From NCBI GenBank assembly GCA_039090855.1, contig CM076995.1, positions 122,214,270 to 122,278,269 of the forward strand: a stretch of 64,000 nt of DNA, in the 5' to 3' direction. Positions within the stretch are counted from its first letter, which is position 1; every line of letters starts with the position of its first letter. Under the pieces are notes generated by a model. The model worked only from the letters and a program-made list of their open reading frames with translations. It did not search any database and was not told the origin of the DNA. Source of the stretch: Macrothele yani (taxonomy: Eukaryota; Arthropoda; Arachnida; Araneae; Macrothelidae). Below, piece after piece: positions 11,521 to 21,880 of the stretch. The position numbers were made by a program, and so were the translations under genes.

Positions 11521-12160
11521 TAGTGCTTTGCTGAAGGCGATATTATCTTCTTTCTGCGTATTTCGTGACGTAACAGTGCTCGACATCGCGAACAAACAAA
11601 CGAGCGTTGTACGCGTTCTATTCTTAGCATTCATGTGCTCAAGGTGCTTTTTCGTACTAAATCGATGCTCCTCTACAACTTTGTATTTGACTATTTTCCC
11701 GTATCTCTTATAGTTTTCGAGATCGGCACGTTAACTCCTGACTTTGCAGCTAGGAGGCGCTGTAAGTGGTTTCATCAAATAGCGCATAGCCACTTTACTA
11801 TACATAGACACCGTTTTTATGGCTATAGCTGTCGGCGTTCGAAAGTTACGGGGCTGAGAAGGAACTTTACTAGGTACCCTGTATATTGCTGGGTATGTAG
11901 TGAGCGGTACCCATACGTTGGTCCACACGCTACAGGGGTCACACCTGATGCCAACTAGAATGCCCTATATCAAGCAACCGATTCCACAGGCCTGTGTAGC
12001 TAACGCCATGCGTGGATCGACACCCGCATGCTGTTGACGACAAACACAGACTCGACTATCAGTAGAATGGAGTACTTATCGTAATTCAGCAAAGAATTCC
12101 AGGCATGCTAAGAATTCAGAGAAAATTGTCTGGTAGTTGCGCGTAGAATGATATTTTTTA

Positions 12161-13371
12161 CATGGTCGAGTGCCACATTATTGTGACCACTAGAGTAACC
12201 GCTGTGTGCAGCGCGGACAGCAGCTAGACGTGCTGGGAGTGACTCAATAAGGTGCTGGAAGGCGTTCACAGGTATGTAGAGCCATACTGACTGAAGTGAA
12301 TCTGACAGCTATTAGAGGGTGCGTGGTGGAGGATAGAGCGAACAACACGATCGAGGTGATCCCACAGATGCTCAATTGGGTTTAAGTCTGGGGAATAAGG
12401 ATGCCAGGGAAGTACTTTAAAATCTTCATCGTGCTCTTCCAACCAACCACGCTCGGACATTTCCAGCTGGTGACACGTTGCATTGTCGTGCTGGAAGATC
12501 CCATCCGCCCCAGGGAAGACAATCAGCATATATGGGTGTATGCGTGGTTTGCAAGGATGGATTCATAACAAATTTGGTCCATTGTGCCTTCCACAGGTAT
12601 GCGTAGACCCAAGGAATGCCACGAAAACATTGCGCAGACCATAATGCTGCCCCCACCAGCTTGTGTTCTTCCAGAAATGGTTGAAGAGTGTTTGTTCTCC
12701 GATGTTTCTCGCCTTGTACGCCAGTGTCAATCCGTTCGATAAAGCAGAAAACGTGACTCATGGGAAAAGGCAATCCTTTGCCAATCAGCGGAGGTCCAAT
12801 TCCGATACTGCCGTGCAAACGTAAGCCTTTTCTGACGATGTTCCTTCGTTAGCATAGGTGCAGCAACCATCCGCCTGCATTGGAGCCCCATACGCAGCAG
12901 GGTTCGCTGGACTGTCGTTTTAGACACACTTCCGGTAGCTCCCTGGTTCATTCGGCCAGTGAGTTGCTCCCCCATGACGTGTCGATGGGCCCTCACGCAC
13001 CTTCACAGCCGACGTTCATCTCTCACATCAATGGCACGTGGTGCTCCGCAGTTTTCACGTTGCTTATTCGCAATGGTACCATTTCTCCACTCATGATACA
13101 CTTTAACCACAGCAGCACGCAAACAGTTCACAAACTGCACTGTTTCTGAAATACTGTTACCCTTGGCCCGAAAGACGATAATCATCCTTTTTTGCAAATC
13201 TGATAAATCGCTCCTTTTATCCATGACAGCAACGAGTGATATGTTTTCAGAATGTCTACAGCACACCTTATATACCCTCCAAGCCAGCTCACGACATGAG
13301 CCTTCTTTCATTGGCTACGCGTTGTTGACGTCAAAAGGAGGAGGTGGTCACAATAATGTGACTCGACTGTG
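12161..13371 (-). mobile_element. 1.2-kb Tc1-type transposon
   Basis: Inverted ends of about 30 bp share CACATTATTGTGACCAC (left at 12174-12190; right as GTGGTCACAATAATGTG at 13344-13360). TA is present on both sides (12159-12160 and 13372-13373). The 1,211-bp length is that of a complete Tc1 element. Confidence 0.92.
12185..13224 (-). pseudogene. Tc1 transposase, frameshifted
   Basis: The ATG at 13224 starts MDKRSDLSDLQKRMIIVFRA. The next frame gives MGEQLTGRMN and KTTVQRTLLRMGLQCRRM, then WQRIAFSHESRFLLYRTD (first position SHES, not SDES). Another frame carries GIFQHDNATCHQLEM (second Asp) and YSPDLNPIEHLWDHLDRVVR (Glu), and a last frame gives IPVNAFQHLIESLPARLAAV. At least three frameshifts and the Asp-to-His change show it is inactive. 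Confidence 0.88.
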
Positions 13372-13907
13372 TATGTTTTATGACGTCTTAAAGTATGCGA
13401 ATGCAGCTGAGTTACAGTATTTCAATGATGGTAGAAGAACTGATGGAAATTCAACGTTCGCTCAGAAGTGAAGAAAACCACCGCTGCTGCTAGCTTTCTG
13501 CAAGATGCATAGAAATGTAGATATTTGAGATGTGCCTGAAGCACTACTGTAAAATGCTTGCCATGTGATCTTCGAAAACAAAATGGTGACCAAGTCTCAG
13601 AAATTTTGAGAACTGCGACGATTTCAATGCTTTTCAATAACTTCTTGTGTTTAACACCTCACTGTGTCTGGTCGGTTAGCAACTTTTGTCGGGGTACTGC
13701 GTACGCTACATAATGGATTAAATGGTGGAGTAGAAGTCTCGAAGGCCAGCGGGTAACCTTTGTTTGCAACAAGGTCTCTGTAGCAGAGGACCAGCGGCTT
13801 GAGTGCCTGACGGCAGCAGAACAGGATCCGGGTATCGCAGTTCGTCTCCATCTAGCAACTAGTTCACCCACTGATCGTAGTGTGGTTGAACTGGTGCACG
13901 TTTCTAA
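13372..13907. other. Unannotated DNA
   Basis: No gene or repeat recognised. Two overlapping minus-strand open frames of about 70 codons near 13650-13870 have no domain features. Confidence 0.4.
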
Positions 13908-14165
13908 AGTTCAAATAAAGCCATATCATGAAGTCACTGATACCTTTACAAGGAGTTCAAATAAAGCCATATCATGAAGTCACTGATACCTTTACAAGGA
14001 GTTCAAATTAAGGTATATCATCAAGTTTCTGACTTCCTTAAAAAGATTTAAAATTGAGCTGGGATCGCTGCGATCTTTACAAGGAGTTCAAATCAAACTA
14101 CTGTATAACATCAAGTGTCTGAGATGCTTATAAGGAGTTTGAATCAAACTGTATCATAATATTCT
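13908..14165. repeat. 46-bp degenerate minisatellite
   Basis: The unit GTTCAAATAAAGCCATATCA followed by TGAAGTCACTGATACC is nearly identical in the first two copies and decays over three more up to 14165. A related stretch lies near 9130-9240. Confidence 0.75.
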
Positions 14166-15267
14166 TGTTTTGCACAAGAAACCTTAAATATTCTTGAGTG
14201 CAAGCACAAGTTTCCTATATTTCTTTATGTCTAGCACCATCGTGGACCACTTATCTATATTTAGGTTTGTTAGATCTCTTTCCATATTGTCTCTTTATCT
14301 CCTTCTTCGAATTCGGTTCCTGATCTTCTGCCAGTCGGTCTCATTTGAAACACCAATATTGCTCCCCCTTTCTATTTTTTTAAGATGTTCAAATCTTCTG
14401 CGTCTTGATGCTATCACTTCCCTGACCATTAAAGTAACTCTAATGACGAAATGAAGTCCCTGGTTGTGTCTTCTCTCTTCTCTTAGGTATGTGCAAAAGT
14501 TCTACCCGTTTTTTTAGTAGAGAAGAAAAACAATATTTTTTAATAAATAACATTTTTTTTTCTTTTCCATAATTACCATTATCATTTATGATCTCTTGCC
14601 ATCTTTCTGGTAGTAACTGAATTCCCCTTCTATAGAACTCCTCCGTTTCGGAATAAAAGAACTCTTGTAATGCAGTTTCGACGAAGGTTTTTCCAACGAA
14701 GTTGTTCTAAAGCGATCGAAAAATTGGTAGTCCATAGGTTCAAAATCTGAGGAATACGGGTGTGGGGTAACACTTCGCGTCCAAAGTCTAGGAATTTTCT
14801 TTAAGTGGCTAAAGCTGTTCAGGTCTTGCGTTGTCATTTTTCAAGAAGACGCCTTTGCGATTAACCGGTGTTCGACACTTAGATTTCGATTTTTCTTTAA
14901 GTCTTTCCAGCTGTTGGTAGTACAGATCAACATTTATCGTTTAGTTAGGTGTAGGTGGCTCTCAGTGGATTACTCCCTTGACATCCCACCATTCACTAAA
15001 CAATACCTCTCGCGGAAACAGTCATCCTCTTGAAGTCGATGGAGCAGTCTCTCTAACTCGGTATACAGTTCTTTGACGCTTTATATTTCTGTAAAGGATC
15101 CACTTTTATCACACGCAACTAATCGTCCTAAGAAAGGTTCATTTCTGTGCCGAGGCAGTAAAGAAAGACAGGTTTCTGTCCGATAGGCTTCTTACTTGAT
15201 AAAGGTCAGGTAGTACGCACTGGTCGAACTTTGTGATAAACCCAAGCGCATGTGCCCTTCTTTTTTA

Positions 15268-15860
15268 CGCTTTCCAACCGCAGGTTGAAGAAGCGTATAC
15301 GTATGCCCCAGCTTTGTCCATCTGTCTGTCTGTCTGTCCGTCCACCCAATAACTCACGTAAAAATGGTTCAATTTCGATGAAATTTTAGTATGTGGTAGG
15401 GGACCACCTAGGGACGAACCCTATAGAAAATGGGCGAAATGGGATCAAAGGTCAGGACATAGGAGCTGGATCCATTCAATCGCTCTTATGCGTCATAACT
15501 TGCGTAAAAATGCTTCGATTGCGACAAAACCTTATCATGTTGTTCCGGAGATACACTAAACCGGTTCTGTTGAATGGCTTCGAAATGGGGTGCGAGATTT
15601 ATTCCATAGCCATTATCCTCATAACTTGACTAAAAATGCTTCTACTGCGACAAAACTTTAGAATGTTATTCCGGAAGTATACTGAACAGGTTCTGTTGAA
15701 TATAATCGAAATGGGGTCAAAGGTCAGGGCACGGGAGCGAGATTTATTCCACAGCCATTATCCTCTTAGCTTGAGTAATGACTTCTGGTATGTTGGAAAG
15801 CGTATCATAATCAATGCATTGCATGATTTTACTAACTTGTTACTGTTGTTCTGTGTACAG
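15268..15860 (+). repeat. Dispersed repeat R2, copy 1
   Basis: R2 is a family defined here. It starts TTTACGCTTTCCAACCGCAG, then AAGAAGCGTATAC and a run of CTGTCTGT, and contains ~120-bp internal repeats with CATAACTTG, AAAAATGCTTC, GCGACAAAAC and GGTTCTGTTGAAT. It ends CATGATTTTACTAACTTG. Several internal units hold a direct repeat of GGTCA spaced by one base (15714-15726 is GGGTCAAAGGTCA). No protein is apparent. This copy lies within the mariner. Confidence 0.8.
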
Positions 15861-15896
15861 GAAACCTTTCTGATATTATTCTTCAATGGCTAAATG

Positions 15897-16077
15897 TTAA
15901 TACAGACATTTAACGTGGACCAGGAACATCAAACAGAGATCTTCGCTCTTTCCACGTTTATAAGTGAGTCACGGAAAAATTCTCATTGGCCCCCTCCGGG
16001 AGTCGAACCCAGGGTCTTCCAGTTACGCGTAACTTGAAGACCCTGGGTTCCTGGTCCACGTTAAATGTCTGTATTAA
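15897..16077. repeat. Fold-back with 31-bp perfect arms
   Basis: Arms 15897-15927 (starting TTAATACAGACATTTAACG) and 16047-16077 are exact reverse complements. The 119-bp interior holds a minus-strand SINE piece and a second near-perfect 32-nt palindrome (16012-16043) centred on AGTTACGCGTAACT. Confidence 0.9.
15932..16030 (-). mobile_element. SINE family 3, inverted partial copy
   Basis: Read on the minus strand it matches 16250-16348: B box GGGTTCGACTCCCGG, then GGCCAATGAGAAT and TCACTTATAAACGTGG. It forms a ~100-bp inverted pair with the next entry. Confidence 0.8.
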
Positions 16078-16212
16078 TTATTCATTCGCCTTCTAATTAT
16101 TTCTTCAGTTGCTGCTTACCATCTTTGGTGAATTCCCAGCATTGTGCGGGGCTCCAAGAAGCAACCTGCCAACTTGGCTTGGCAGTTAGCGTGTGTGAGT
16201 CTGGAGGAACTC

Positions 16213-16348
16213 GAGGCAGCTGTGGTGTAGCGGAAGCATATCCTGTGCGTAACTGGAAGACCCTAGGTTCGACTCCCGGTAGCGGCCAATGAGAAATTTT
16301 TCCGTGACTCACTTATAAACGTGAAAAGAGCGAAGATCTCTGTTTGAG
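16213..16348 (+). mobile_element. SINE family 3 (tRNA-derived)
   Basis: GGCAGCTGTGGTGTAGCGG (A-box region) is followed by GACCCTAGGTTCGACTCCCG (B box) and a short body. The head is tRNA-like. It sits within the mariner. Confidence 0.75.
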
Positions 16349-17030
16349 GTAAAATGTTAGTTATTTGATATGGATTGGTTAGGATCCTCTTCAGAAACCT
16401 CTTATGGACCGCAAAACGTGGTTGACCTCTGCAGCTTGTGTCTTCTTCGCGGAATTCCCGGAATCAACGACGACATATGTTTTCGTCTTCAGCATCCTCG
16501 CCATACACCTCACAAATGTTGCGGCAGACTTCAGTCGCACTGTTGCCTTTGCTGAACTCATAAAGCAAACAATGCCCAGTGTGATCCTTATTGCTTGACA
16601 TGTTAACCCTGGTGTGAGTTGTTTACGAATGAGATGCACCTTCCTACTTGGTGTGCTTTTATAGCCTACCTCTCGAAGCAGTTTGCCCATCACGCGTGCC
16701 ATCTGTAATTTCACTTGTTACTTAATTTTTTTTATTTGGAATCTGTACCATGAAAAACGGGTAGAACTTTTGCAAACATCTAATATTTCTATGTTTTTGA
16801 TGGGTCTGAATATTTTCTTTAGAACCTTGTTTTCAAAACATTTAAGTCATTTACGCTTTCCAACCGTAGGTTTAAGAAGCGTATATGCTCCAGCTTTGTC
16901 CGTCTGTCTGTTCGCACGATAACTCGCGTTGAAATGGTTTGATTTCGAAGAAATTTAGTATGTGGTAGGGGACAACCTGAGGACGAACCCTATTGAAAAT
17001 GGACGAAATGGGGTCAAAGGTCAGGACATA

Positions 17031-18221
17031 CACTGAAGAGCAATTGAATTAGAGACTGCTGGCGTTATGTAAATGTGGCGCTGTGGGCGGCCCTGTAAAC
17101 GGAAATGACATGACGTATGCAGCGATCCGACAATATAAGGAAAGATGCGACGGGAATCAGTAAGAGTCGGACGCAGTATGGGTAAGACGAAGGATCTAAG
17201 CGCATTCGATCGTGGGCAATTGTCGGGGCCCTACGAATGGATCCCTCCATTTCGGAAGTCGTGCAGGCACTGGGATTTTCACGAGCCACTGTGTCTCGGG
17301 TGCACCGTGAGTACATCGAATTCGGTAAAACCATCCCTGCAAGGGCCAACTGCCGTGGACAGCAGCGTGTGGATTAGTGGGGTCATCGTCGGCTAGCTCG
17401 CATTGCAACAGCGGATAGACGGGTCACAGTGCAAGAAATAACTCGGCAATTTAACGCCGGTGCACAAAAACGTGTAAGCAGCCACACCATCCAGAACCAT
17501 CTCCTCGCTATGGGGTACAGAAGACATCGTCCCATGAGGGTACCGCTGCTGACCGCACATCACAGGGTGCAAAGATTAGCATGGGCGCGGGAACATCGCC
17601 ACTGGACCCTAGACATGTGGGAAAATGTTGCCTGGACTGATGAGTCGAGATTCACGTTGGTACATGCGGATGGAAGGGTACGAGTACGGCGCAAACCACA
17701 TGAAGCGATGTATCCTTCTTGTCAGCAGGGTACTCTTCAACCTGGTGGGGGTGGCATTCTTGTGTGGGGACTGTTTACGTGGACTAAAATGGGACCCCTG
17801 GTACGCGTGACATCGTCCCTCCCAGGTCAACGTTACCGGAATATCCTGGACGACCATTTGCTCCCGTTTGTGCGTCTTCAACATCCCACTGGGGACCTCA
17901 TCCTGCAACAAGACAATGCATCCCTCCCGAATTGTATCCGAATGGTTGGATGAAAACTCCATAGACGTGACCTCGCTTCCTTGGTTAGCTGGGTCACCTG
18001 ACCTTAATCCCATCGATGACATCTGGGTTTGCCATCGAGAGAGATGTTCGAGGCTTTGAACCTACTCCATCAAATCTTCAGTGGTCGTGGATCCGTATGG
18101 CTTCCCAACGCTTCCGGTGTCTTGTCGAGTCCATGCCGAGACGAATCGCCGCCGTCATCAGGACGAAAGGTGGTGCTACACGTTACTAGACAGGTATCTC
18201 TAATTCAATTGCTCTTCAGTG
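17031..18221 (+). mobile_element. Tc1-type transposon inside R2
   Basis: Inverted ends of about 26 bp (CACTGAAGAGCAATTGAATT and its complement) with exact TA duplication. 1,191 bp long. The uninterrupted R2 copy gives the empty site. Confidence 0.95.
17178..18189 (+). pseudogene. Tc1 transposase, frameshifted
   Basis: MGKTKDLSAFDRGQLSG begins at 17178, then the frame shifts several times before 17429. The long frame 17429-17953 holds the second DNA-binding half (SHTIQNHLLAMGYRRHRP), VAWTDESRFTLVHADGRVRV (first Asp), GGGGILVWGLF and LILQQDNAS (second Asp). A shift near 17930 leads to VSEWLDENSIDVTSLPW and SPDLNPIDDIW, where the expected Glu (family PIEH or PIED) is replaced by Asp. A final frame gives LVESMPRRIAAVIRTKGG and stops at 18187-18189. 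Confidence 0.9.
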
Positions 18222-18822
18222 TAGGAGCGGGATCCATTCCATCGCCCTTATGCGTCATAACTTACGTAAAAATGCTTCGCTTGCGACCAAATTTCATGTT
18301 GTTCCGGAGATATATACTAAATCGGCTCTGTTGAATGTCTTCAAAATTGGGTCAAAGGTTAGGGCACGGGAGCGAGATTTATTCCACAGCCATTATTCTC
18401 GTAACTTGACTAAAAATGCTTCTATTGCGACAAAACTTTAGTATGGTGCTCCGGAGATATACTGAATCAATGTGTTTAATATCATCGAAATGCGGTCAAA
18501 GGTCAGGGCACAGGAGCGATATTTCTTTCACAGCCATTATCCTCATAACTTGAGTAATGATTTCTGGTTCGTTGGAAATCATATCATAATCACTGCATTG
18601 TATGATTTTACTAACTTGTTTTTCATCTGCGTTTGCTTCAAGTGTCTTCAATGTACGAAGTAGAAGACTGAAAAGTAGTGCTGAAAATATCGAACTTGAT
18701 TCGGTATGACAAAATTTTGTAAGAAAGCACATCTTGTCAATGAGGCGATGAAAGATTTCCGTCTTTAGTACGATTTAATGATTAAAAGATGAGAAATATA
18801 TACAATTAAAAACAATTAAAAC

Positions 18823-18864
18823 CATGAGTACTTTCGAGGCTGCGGCTGCCTCTTCTTCAGATGT
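18823..18864 (-). ncRNA. Candidate hammerhead ribozyme (left arm)
   Basis: Minus strand: CTGAAGA (18860-18854), an unpaired A, stem GAGGC/GCCTC with a 7-nt loop, then GAAA and GTACTC. This order matches the hammerhead core CUGANGA, stem II, GAAA, very short stem III, then cleavage after UC. Stem I would be CAT/ATG plus weaker pairs. Hammerheads are known in the terminal repeats of Penelope-like elements. The extra A before stem II and the tiny stem III are the weak points. Confidence 0.45.
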
Positions 18865-19059
18865 AATAAATAGATACACATTTAATCTATATATAATACA
18901 GATCATTGCATTGTGGGAAGCATGGTAAGTTAGCCAATAGTAATCTACATGCGTCAAAAATGTTGCGTATACTGTTGGCCCAATGGTCTGAAGAAGAAAA
19001 CATGGAAATATATAATAGAAATAAATGGTGTAGCGTGAACATTCAATTTTAAGTTTATA

Positions 19060-20302
19060 TTACAATTTATAATTTACATTTTTAATAAGGGATTTCCAAA
19101 CGTTATGTAACTCATAGGGGGCATGTTCATTACAACATTGCTCACCGGAGGCCTCTATATACACACTTTCAGCAATTAAAAGATCACCAGGTTTACTAGG
19201 AGTATTAATTATTCTAACATTGCTCCAGTCGGGATTAAGATCATCTTGTGTAACGGATTTGGCTAGTGATGTACAATACATGCCTGTTTTAATAATCTTG
19301 TATTTGTGTTCTTTAATTCGTAATGCAATATTGCGTTTTGTAGAACCCACATAATTAGAAGCTGCTTGTCCTGTAGTTGCCTTAACCAGAGGGATATTGT
19401 AAATACCCCACTGTCCCATTTTGCTATTCCGTTCACGATCCTTACGAACTACTGAAAATAAGTTTCGTGTGCGTGAACCAAACTTCAAGTCATATGGTTT
19501 ACATAGTTGTGTTAAGGCTCTCGTTAAATGTGGATTGTATTGCATAGAGCCAACATATATGGAATTGCAGTTGGAGTTTCTTAACAGGGTAGTATGTAGG
19601 GCATATTTGACCTTGCCAAACACTTGCCTAATCAGATATTTAGGGAACTCATATTGCTCAGCCAAACCAAAAATGTAGTTAACTTCTTGCTGAAATAATT
19701 CAGTAGTTGATGAATGTGAGTGAGCTCTTCTAAACATATAGAATAATGCTGTCAACTTATGTTGTTTAGGGTGTGATGAATGATAAGGTATTAAAACAGG
19801 TGTATGACTGGGTTTTCTATATACACAAGTAGTAATGCAGTTAAGGCTATAGTCCTTACGAATAAGAAAATCCAAGTAAGGTAAGCAGTTATTAGCTTCA
19901 AATTCTATCGTGAGCCTGATGTAGTTGGGAACATGGATGACAGTTCGTTGGCGAATAAGTATAAATCATCCCGGTTGTGAGGCCATGCAACCAGGATGTC
20001 GTCAACGTACCTTAAATAAAGCAACGGGCGGTGAGGGAAGGAACCAATGACCTGATTTTCAATGTGCTGTAACAAAATTTCAGCTAGAACAGCAGACAGG
20101 GGGAACCCATTGGGGAGCCCTCCAACTGTTGATAAAGGCTGTCTTTAAATTTGAAATATGAACGTTTCTTAACAAGACGAAGTGCGTTCATAATAGCATT
20201 AATTTCTGAACTCGGGATATTTGAATCAGCAAGTTTTGCCTCAATAATCTGATGCGTGGCCTCAACAGGTACATTAGGGTACAATGAGACCACATCATAC
20301 CA
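19060..20302 (-). pseudogene. Penelope-type reverse transcriptase plus GIY-YIG endonuclease
   Basis: From the truncated 5' end at 20302 the frame reads YDVVSLYPNVPVEATHQII (palm, motif A region), LEGSPMGSP (motif B), then after a frameshift near 20105 LSAVLAEILLQHIENQV and YLRYVDDILVAW (catalytic Asp pair). A second frameshift near 19930 leads to CLPYLDFLIRKDYSLNC and an uninterrupted 271-codon frame to 19060. That frame contains WGIYNIPLVK and ASNYVGSTKRNIALRIKEHK, the GIY and YIG halves of the endonuclease that distinguishes Penelope elements. The protein lacks its N-terminal part. It would copy RNA at a cut target site. Confidence 0.9.
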
Positions 20303-20690
20303 TACACAAGATGATCTTAATCCCGACTGGAGCAATGTTAGAATAATTAATACTCCTAGTAAACCGGGTGATCTTTTAATTGCTGAAAGTGTGTATATAG
20401 AGGCCTCCGGTGAGCAATGTTGTAATGAACATGCCCCCTATGAGTTACATAACGTTTGGAAATCCCTTATTAAAAATGTAAATTATAAATTGTAATATAA
20501 ACTTAAAATTGAATGCTCACTTTACACCATTTATTTCTATCATATATTTCCATGTTTTCTTCTTCAGACCATTGGGCCAACAGTATACGCAACATTTTTG
20601 ACGCATGTAGATTACTATTGGCTAACTTACCATGCTTCCCACAATGCAATAATCTATATTATATATAGATTAAATGTGTATCTATTTATT

Positions 20691-20735
20691 ACATCTGAAG
20701 AAGAGGCAGCCGCAGCCTCGAAAGTGCTCATGGTT
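20691..20735 (+). ncRNA. Candidate hammerhead ribozyme (right, inverted arm)
   Basis: Plus-strand twin of the motif at 18823-18864: CTGAAGA at 20695-20701, stem II 20703-20707 with 20715-20719, GAAA at 20720-20723, predicted cleavage after C20729. One base differs in the would-be stem III (GTGCTC instead of GTACTC). Confidence 0.42.
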
Positions 20736-20810
20736 TTAATTGTTTTTAATTGTATAAATTTCTCATCTTTTAATCATTAAATCGTGCTAAAGACGGAAAT
20801 CTTTCATCGC

Positions 20811-21880
20811 TTCAGTGATTAATGTCGCACGAGTCTTCAATATTTGTTGCACATCTTGTAATGAATGAAAAGAAAGCCCTGTTGCTTGCTGGGGTTTCAG
20901 CATGTATGTTATTCGGAGGCAATACTTCTGGTACAACTATGTAAATGTATGAATAAAATAAATTAAATACATGTTTTCAGCAGGAGACTTGTCTTGGGCA
21001 TGATAAAAGGTGGTAATAAAAAACGCAAAAACAGTTCATTTTGTTATTAGATCTCGTCGAGCAAACGGCGTCCATTCCTCGACGAGGTATACATATTCCA
21101 GACATCGCGATGGTTAATGCAACATCCGGTGAAGTGCAAAAACATGTTTAAAATTCCATTCTAAACGTATGATTACCTTGGCTGTGGCTACTGCTAAGTT
21201 CTCCACATGGGAGACTGATAAAACTAGACTTGCGGTTTGATTAATTGCTTCCAAAATCGTTTCCGACATTATTATCAAGAATTCGAATCCTTTTCATTTT
21301 TACTGACAATTTTCTAGATTTCCATGGACGATAAAAGGAAGAAAATAACATTACGAATAGCACTAATAACTCCAAATTCTGACATTTGGCACCATTGCGA
21401 AAATTAATGACCTCTCGTAAAGGTCTTAATTTACAGGAAGATCTTAGAGACACAATGCGCACCAGAATTTTATTAATACTCTTTATTCTATGCACGTGTA
21501 ATAACATTTTATGTTAAATAAGTCTCGACTGCATGTTTCACTCCACTGCTGTTTCATATGAGAAAAAACTGCAATAAATGCAAGAGAAGAGCAATAAAAC
21601 TAAACAACCATCCATGTCTGGATTTAAACGAGCAGATTTTGTTTAGTCTAATGCTGGTTAAACGTGTCTGACGAGAGTTAATTCATGGAAAATGGCGTTT
21701 CGAAAAATATTTTAATGAGATAACTCAGTAAATGAAATAGGAATAATTATGTAATCGTGTTTAATCTAAACGAATTATTTCAGAGGAAGGAAACGTAAAT
21801 GATGCAGATGAATAGATGAATGATTATTAACGACTTTGAATTCTGCTTTTCCCGCTACTAATATAAAACAAGAAATATGA
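20811..21880. other. Unannotated DNA
   Basis: AT-rich. No gene, SINE or terminal repeat recognised. The only notable short sequence is GATCTCGTCGAGCAAACGGC near 21047, followed by TCCTCGACGAGG. Confidence 0.4.

Larger units (their letters stand above)
9955..11881 (-). mobile_element. DUF4817-type Tc1/mariner-superfamily transposon with 311-bp inverted ends
   Basis: The ends are CAGGGTGCCCAGTAAAG on the left and its near-complement CTTTACTAGGTACCCTG on the right, each next to TA. The inverted repeats extend much further than usual: 9955-10265 pairs with 11571-11881, 311 bp on each side, with scattered mismatches. Between them is a broken transposase with a SINE near its 5' side. Confidence 0.9.
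14586..16580 (-). pseudogene. Mariner transposase relic
   Basis: On the right, minus-strand frames give FSKGNSATEVCRNICEVYGE and RRWFREF, the N-terminal helix-turn-helix of SETMAR-like mariners. On the left are RKGVFLKNDNARPE (second Asp) and HPYSSDFEPMDYQFF (third Asp, DD34D type), then the C-terminus ending YYQKDGKRS at 14586. The first catalytic block falls in the poorly preserved stretch 14950-15260. Stops and frameshifts are frequent. Confidence 0.8.
14490..16778 (-). mobile_element. Mariner transposon, split by R2 and a SINE cluster
   Basis: Inverted ends of about 25 bp: left TGTGCAAAAGTTCTACCCG, right CGGGTAGAACTTTTGCAAACA. TA precedes the left end. Removing the inserted DNA (about 15268-16350) leaves close to 1.2 kb, a normal mariner length. 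Confidence 0.85.
16849..18680 (+). repeat. Dispersed repeat R2, copy 2 (split)
   Basis: Starts TTTACGCTTTCCAACCGTAG and runs to CAGGACATA at 17030, then resumes at TAGGAGCGGGATCCATTCC (18222) and continues to ATGATTTTACTAACTTG. R2 copy 1 reads AGGACATAGGAGC at the same place, so the insertion at 17031 duplicated only TA. GGTCA direct repeats occur at 17011-17023, near 18350 and at 18493-18505. Confidence 0.88.
18745..20810 (-). mobile_element. Penelope-like element, 5' truncated, with 508-bp inverted arms
   Basis: 18745-19252 and 20303-20810 are inverted copies of each other, 508 bp each, with only a few differences. The left arm holds the 3' UTR and the last ~64 codons of the protein; the right arm is an inverted duplicate of that block, placed exactly where the reverse transcriptase is cut off. 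Penelope elements are known to insert with LTR-like ends in direct or inverted order. I saw no clear target duplication. Confidence 0.85.

Noticed and set aside
20256..20495. 79-codon plus-strand open frame similar to an endonuclease end
   Set aside because: It is the inverted duplicate of the Penelope C-terminus, with no upstream domain in that orientation.
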